Below are positions 61,422 to 64,000 of a stretch of 64,000 bases of DNA, piece after piece; within the stretch, counting starts at the first letter, position 1, and each line of letters starts with the position of its first letter. Origin of the DNA: Planctomycetota bacterium (lineage in GTDB: Bacteria > Planctomycetota > UBA1135 > UBA2386); assembly GCA_016713175.1 (NCBI GenBank), contig JADJPQ010000011.1, positions 62,001 through 126,000 on the forward strand. Reading direction: 5' to 3'. Under the pieces are notes generated by a model. The model was not told the origin of the DNA and made no database searches. It was given only the letters and a program-made list of their open reading frames with translations. The position numbers and the translations under genes are program-made.

Positions 61422-64000
61422 AACTGCTCGCCTGGCTCGGCGCCGAACAGCGGTTGCAGCGCGAGGTGGCGCGAGTGGCCGGCCTGCGGGATCCGCAGCG
61501 CGCGGTCGACGGCCTCCGTCGGTTGCTGCCGCGGTTCGAATCGCTGGATGCGCTCGCGCTGCGGGTCTGGCCGGCGCTGCGGGACGCCCTGCTGCGGCCG
61601 GCAGGTGCCCGGTATCTGACGGAGGACGATCTCGGGCGGATCCGCCGGATCGGCGTGGCCTGGGGCGTGCGCATGGGCGACCGCCGCGCGGAGCCGTTGT
61701 TGTGCGAGCAATTGGCGGCCATACGCGCGGTTCGGGCCGAGCGCCGGCTGGCAGCGAGACTGTGGATCGAGGCCTACCGGCATCCGGATGGCGATGTGGC
61801 GCGCCGCGGCGCGCTGGTCGATTGTCTGCTGCGCGAGGGCGCCGACGAGCCGGCGCACCTGCGCGTCTACAGCCGCGAGCTGCGCCATGGCGTGGCGCCG
61901 GAGCGCCGGCGTCGCTTCGAGGAGCTGCTGGCGCAGCGCCTGGCTGCAGTGGGTATCGAAGCGGGCGCGCGCGAGATCGTCGCGCTGGTGGAGGTGGCCC
62001 GCGAACTGGAGGATACCGGACTGGCGGTCGCCCACGTGCAGACCGTGCTCGGCCTGCACGCGCTGCTGATTGACGACAACAGCGAGACGGCGCGTTCGCG
62101 CTTCGCCGCCGCGCTGGCGGTCGATCCCGGGAACGAGGTTGCCTGGCTCGGCGCCCTGTTGGTCGGCATCCGCGACCGTGACGGTTCCCGCGTGCGCAGC
62201 CTGCTGGCCGGGCGCCGCGTGCCAGCGACGCCGTTGGCAGCCGCCGTGTGTCTGGTGGGAATCGCGGGAGCCTGGCTGTGGTCGACGGACGGCGACCGCG
62301 GACCGCCGCATCCGTCGGCGGAGCTGGTCGCGGTCGGTGACCTGCCCGGGATCGGGCCGGATGTCCGTCTGATCGTGGCGCGCCTGCAGTTGATCGAAGG
62401 CGATGCCGCGGGAGCCGCATCCCGGTTGCGCGGCGGCGAGGTTCCCGAACGGTTGCGGTCCGAGTGGCGCTACCACGCGCTGTGGGCCGCCTTGTTGTGC
62501 GGCGAGTTCGATCGGGCGTTCCGGTTCTTCCACCGCGCGCCTGCCGCTGGCCGTTGGGTTCTCGCCGCATCGATCCTCGACGGTTGCAATCGCCACGCCG
62601 GTGACCTGCGCGTCGCCCGCGATCTGACCGATGCGGACGAGCCCTGGCGAGCAGCGGCTCACGCCCGGGCGGCGTTGGCGCGTGGGGAGTCACCGCCGCC
62701 GCCACCGCCGGCTTCTTGCCTCGATCGGGAAGGACTCGAGTCGTTCCGCGTACGCCTGGGGTGCACCTGGAGCGGGGCCCGGGCCGGACTTGCCGCGTGC
62801 CTGCACGAGCCGGCATTCGAACGGCTGCCCGCGGCGGAACGCGAATTCTGGCGTGGCCTGGCGGGCCTGGCGACCGATCGGCGCGCCGGCGTCGCCAGCC
62901 TGCACCGGGCCGGGCGTCTCGGGCATCCGCGCGCGGACCTGGTCATCGCGGTGGACGCCGTCCGCCACGCGGAGACCGCCGCGGCCCTCGCGGCTCTCGA
63001 GCGGGTACCGGATCAGGCCGGTCCCAAGGTCGCGAGTCTGCGCGCTCAACTGGCCCTGGCGCGCGGCCGTCTGGATGGTGCGGAACCCGATCTGCTGCGG
63101 TCGTCGGGGCGGACCAACGGTGCGGCGTGCCGCGAGATGGCGTTGCTCTGCCTGCTGCGGGCCACGCGCGTCTTCGGCCCCAACGCGGCCGAGCATGCGC
63201 GGGCGCTTCGATTGGAGGCGGCGGAACTGCTGGAACGAGCGCTGGCCGGTCCCGGTGTGGTCGCCGAGGACACCGAGGCGCTGGCGCGTTGCCTCCGGTT
63301 CGCCGCGGATCCGGCGGATGGGCTTGCGGGCGCGGCCGCCGTCTGGCCGGTGGTCGCGGCGTTGCGGCCGGCGCTGCAGTCGCCGTTCCTGGTCTGGTAC
63401 GCGGCGTGCGCGCGGCTTGCCGCCGGATCGTCCGACGTCCCGATCGCGATCTGCCGCGATATGGCGCAGCGCTTCGGCGAACGGGACCGGTACCCGGCGG
63501 CAACCCGTCTGGCTCTGGCTGCGATCTTTGTCACCGCAGCCGTGCGGGCCGACGCGGAGTCCGCTGGCGCCCTCGGCGAACTGGCGCTGTCGCTGGTCGA
63601 CGGCGATCCCGACCCGGCCGCCATCGATGTGGCCGAGCGTGCGCGACTGGCGGCGATCTGCGCCGCGTATCGCGAGTCCGGGGATGCCACGGCCTTGCCG
63701 GTGCCGGCCGGCAACGGTTTCGGTGCCGCGCTGCTGCGCGCCTGCCAGAGCCGTCGCGCGAATCGGCCGGCCGACGCGGCTGCCGCGCTGCAGGCGGTGG
63801 ATGCGGCGGACCCCGGCGATGCGAGGCTGGCGGCGGCGCTCGCCACCCTGCTGCGCGGGGACACCCTGGTCGTCGCCGCCGTTCCCGAGGTGCCGGTTGG
63901 CGCTGGTCCGGCCATGAGTGCCGTGTGCCACGTGTTGCGCGCCGCGGCCGAGTTCCAACGGGGGGAGCCCAGGGACGGTCTCCTGGTCCTGTTGCGGGCG
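61418..64000 (+). CDS. Large helical-repeat protein, cut by the window end
   Basis: The ATG at 61418 overlaps the kinase stop (ATGA, 61418-61421). I read the frame through to base 64000 without a stop: at least 861 codons, so the C-terminus is outside the window. The protein is rich in Ala, Leu, Arg and Glu, with repeated helix pairs (LRREVARVAGLRDPQRAVDG-like; AHVQTVLGLHALLIDDNSETARSRFAAALAVDPGN is TPR-like), predicting an alpha-solenoid. One short hydrophobic stretch (AAAVCLVGIAGAWLW) near residue 275 may be a buried or membrane helix. A proline run (PPPPPPAS) lies near residue 430. No catalytic motif seen. Probably a scaffold for the AAA+ ATPase and kinase. Confidence 0.75.
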   Translation, partial: MKLLAWLGAEQRLQREVARVAGLRDPQRAVDGLRRLLPRFESLDALALRVWPALRDALLRPAGARYLTEDDLGRIRRIGVAWGVRMGDRRAEPLLCEQLAAIRAVRAERRLAARLWIEAYRHPDGDVARRGALVDCLLREGADEPAHLRVYSRELRHGVAPERRRRFEELLAQRLAAVGIEAGAREIVALVEVARELEDTGLAVAHVQTVLGLHALLIDDNSETARSRFAAALAVDPGNEVAWLGALLVGIRDRDGSRVRSLLAGRRVPATPLAAAVCLVGIAGAWLWSTDGDRGPPHPSAELVAVGDLPGIGPDVRLIVARLQLIEGDAAGAASRLRGGEVPERLRSEWRYHALWAALLCGEFDRAFRFFHRAPAAGRWVLAASILDGCNRHAGDLRVARDLTDADEPWRAAAHARAALARGESPPPPPPASCLDREGLESFRVRLGCTWSGARAGLAACLHEPAFERLPAAEREFWRGLAGLATDRRAGVASLHRAGRLGHPRADLVIAVDAVRHAETAAALAALERVPDQAGPKVASLRAQLALARGRLDGAEPDLLRSSGRTNGAACREMALLCLLRATRVFGPNAAEHARALRLEAAELLERALAGPGVVAEDTEALARCLRFAADPADGLAGAAAVWPVVAALRPALQSPFLVWYAACARLAAGSSDVPIAICRDMAQRFGERDRYPAATRLALAAIFVTAAVRADAESAGALGELALSLVDGDPDPAAIDVAERARLAAICAAYRESGDATALPVPAGNGFGAALLRACQSRRANRPADAAAALQAVDAADPGDARLAAALATLLRGDTLVVAAVPEVPVGAGPAMSAVCHVLRAAAEFQRGEPRDGLLVLLRA

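Noticed and set aside
59616..62816. A 1066-codon minus-strand frame
   Set aside because: Antisense to the AAA+/kinase/solenoid operon; low-complexity Arg/Ala/Pro composition.
62631..63917. A plus-strand frame with a stop, overlapping the end of the window
   Set aside because: It is another frame of the solenoid gene that starts at 61418, whose own frame stays open to the end and has natural composition and an ATGA overlap.
1..64000. CRISPR arrays, insertion sequences, integrases, rRNA or tRNA genes
   Set aside because: I looked for regularly spaced repeats, transposase motifs and RNA-gene landmarks and saw none. The repeated units present are protein repeats (Kelch, NDVW, PD40, TPR-like).

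Overview
The window is a GC-rich (roughly two-thirds G+C by eye) bacterial chromosome segment, densely coded on both strands, with no rRNA, tRNA, CRISPR array, phage module or insertion sequence that I can see. I infer a planctomycete (Planctomycetota). The reasons are an ECF sigma factor translationally coupled to a membrane Ser/Thr kinase, a secreted sulfatase, a GH20 hexosaminidase fused to an SGNH esterase, and above all a large family of secreted Kelch-, nidogen- and propeller-type proteins that end in the same kind of C-terminal module. The taxonomy is inference from gene content, not a database result.

Layout. 1-5 kb: a nidogen-like secreted protein, DNA polymerase IV, a Kelch protein and an RluA-type pseudouridine synthase, the last two meeting tail to tail over a symmetric hairpin that contains both stop codons. 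5.6-13.6 kb: a remnant of a C-terminal module, a secreted sulfatase, a thioredoxin-fold protein, a propeller protein and a frame-broken nidogen-like protein. 13.6-19.2 kb (minus): a Ser/Thr kinase with helical repeats, its ECF sigma factor, a doubtful small ORF, and a caspase-like/esterase fusion. 19.3-22.5 kb: isoleucyl-tRNA synthetase. 22.7-31.9 kb (mostly minus): propeller protein, PQQ-type sugar dehydrogenase with PKD and repeat tail, pseudopilin-like protein, a TrpF-like protein (plus), another propeller protein, and an M48 lipoprotein metalloprotease. 32-36 kb: a degraded patch with a possible structured RNA, a small coiled-coil protein, a broken TIR-membrane-FGE fusion and a Kelch gene with three frame breaks. 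36-40.5 kb: a YCII-domain lipoprotein, thiolase and a fused LeuD-LeuC type hydro-lyase. 40.5-48.6 kb (minus): a frame-broken nidogen-like protein, a Kelch protein, and a probable operon of GH20/SGNH enzyme, deoxyribosyltransferase-like protein and 2-oxoglutarate oxygenase. 48.6-54.3 kb: a GYF-like membrane protein, a large transglutaminase-like secreted protein and a PD40 propeller protein. 54.4-56.3 kb: an ABC-2 ATPase with a decayed permease. 57-64 kb: three genes joined by ATGA overlaps, namely a Clp-like double AAA+ ATPase, a Ser/Thr kinase and a large helical-repeat protein that runs off the window.

How it fits together. The dominant theme is the cell surface and secretion: at least ten proteins carry a signal peptide, a beta-rich body and a related C-terminal module, alongside polysaccharide- and sulfate-directed enzymes. 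The second theme is phospho- and proteolytic signalling: ECF-kinase pair, caspase-like protein, TIR-FGE remnant, and the AAA+/kinase/solenoid operon. The last is the best candidate here for an uncharacterised multi-gene system. Several genes have frame breaks. Five are consistent with single-base losses, and two of those lie in C runs, so base-calling error must be excluded before they are read as real gene decay.
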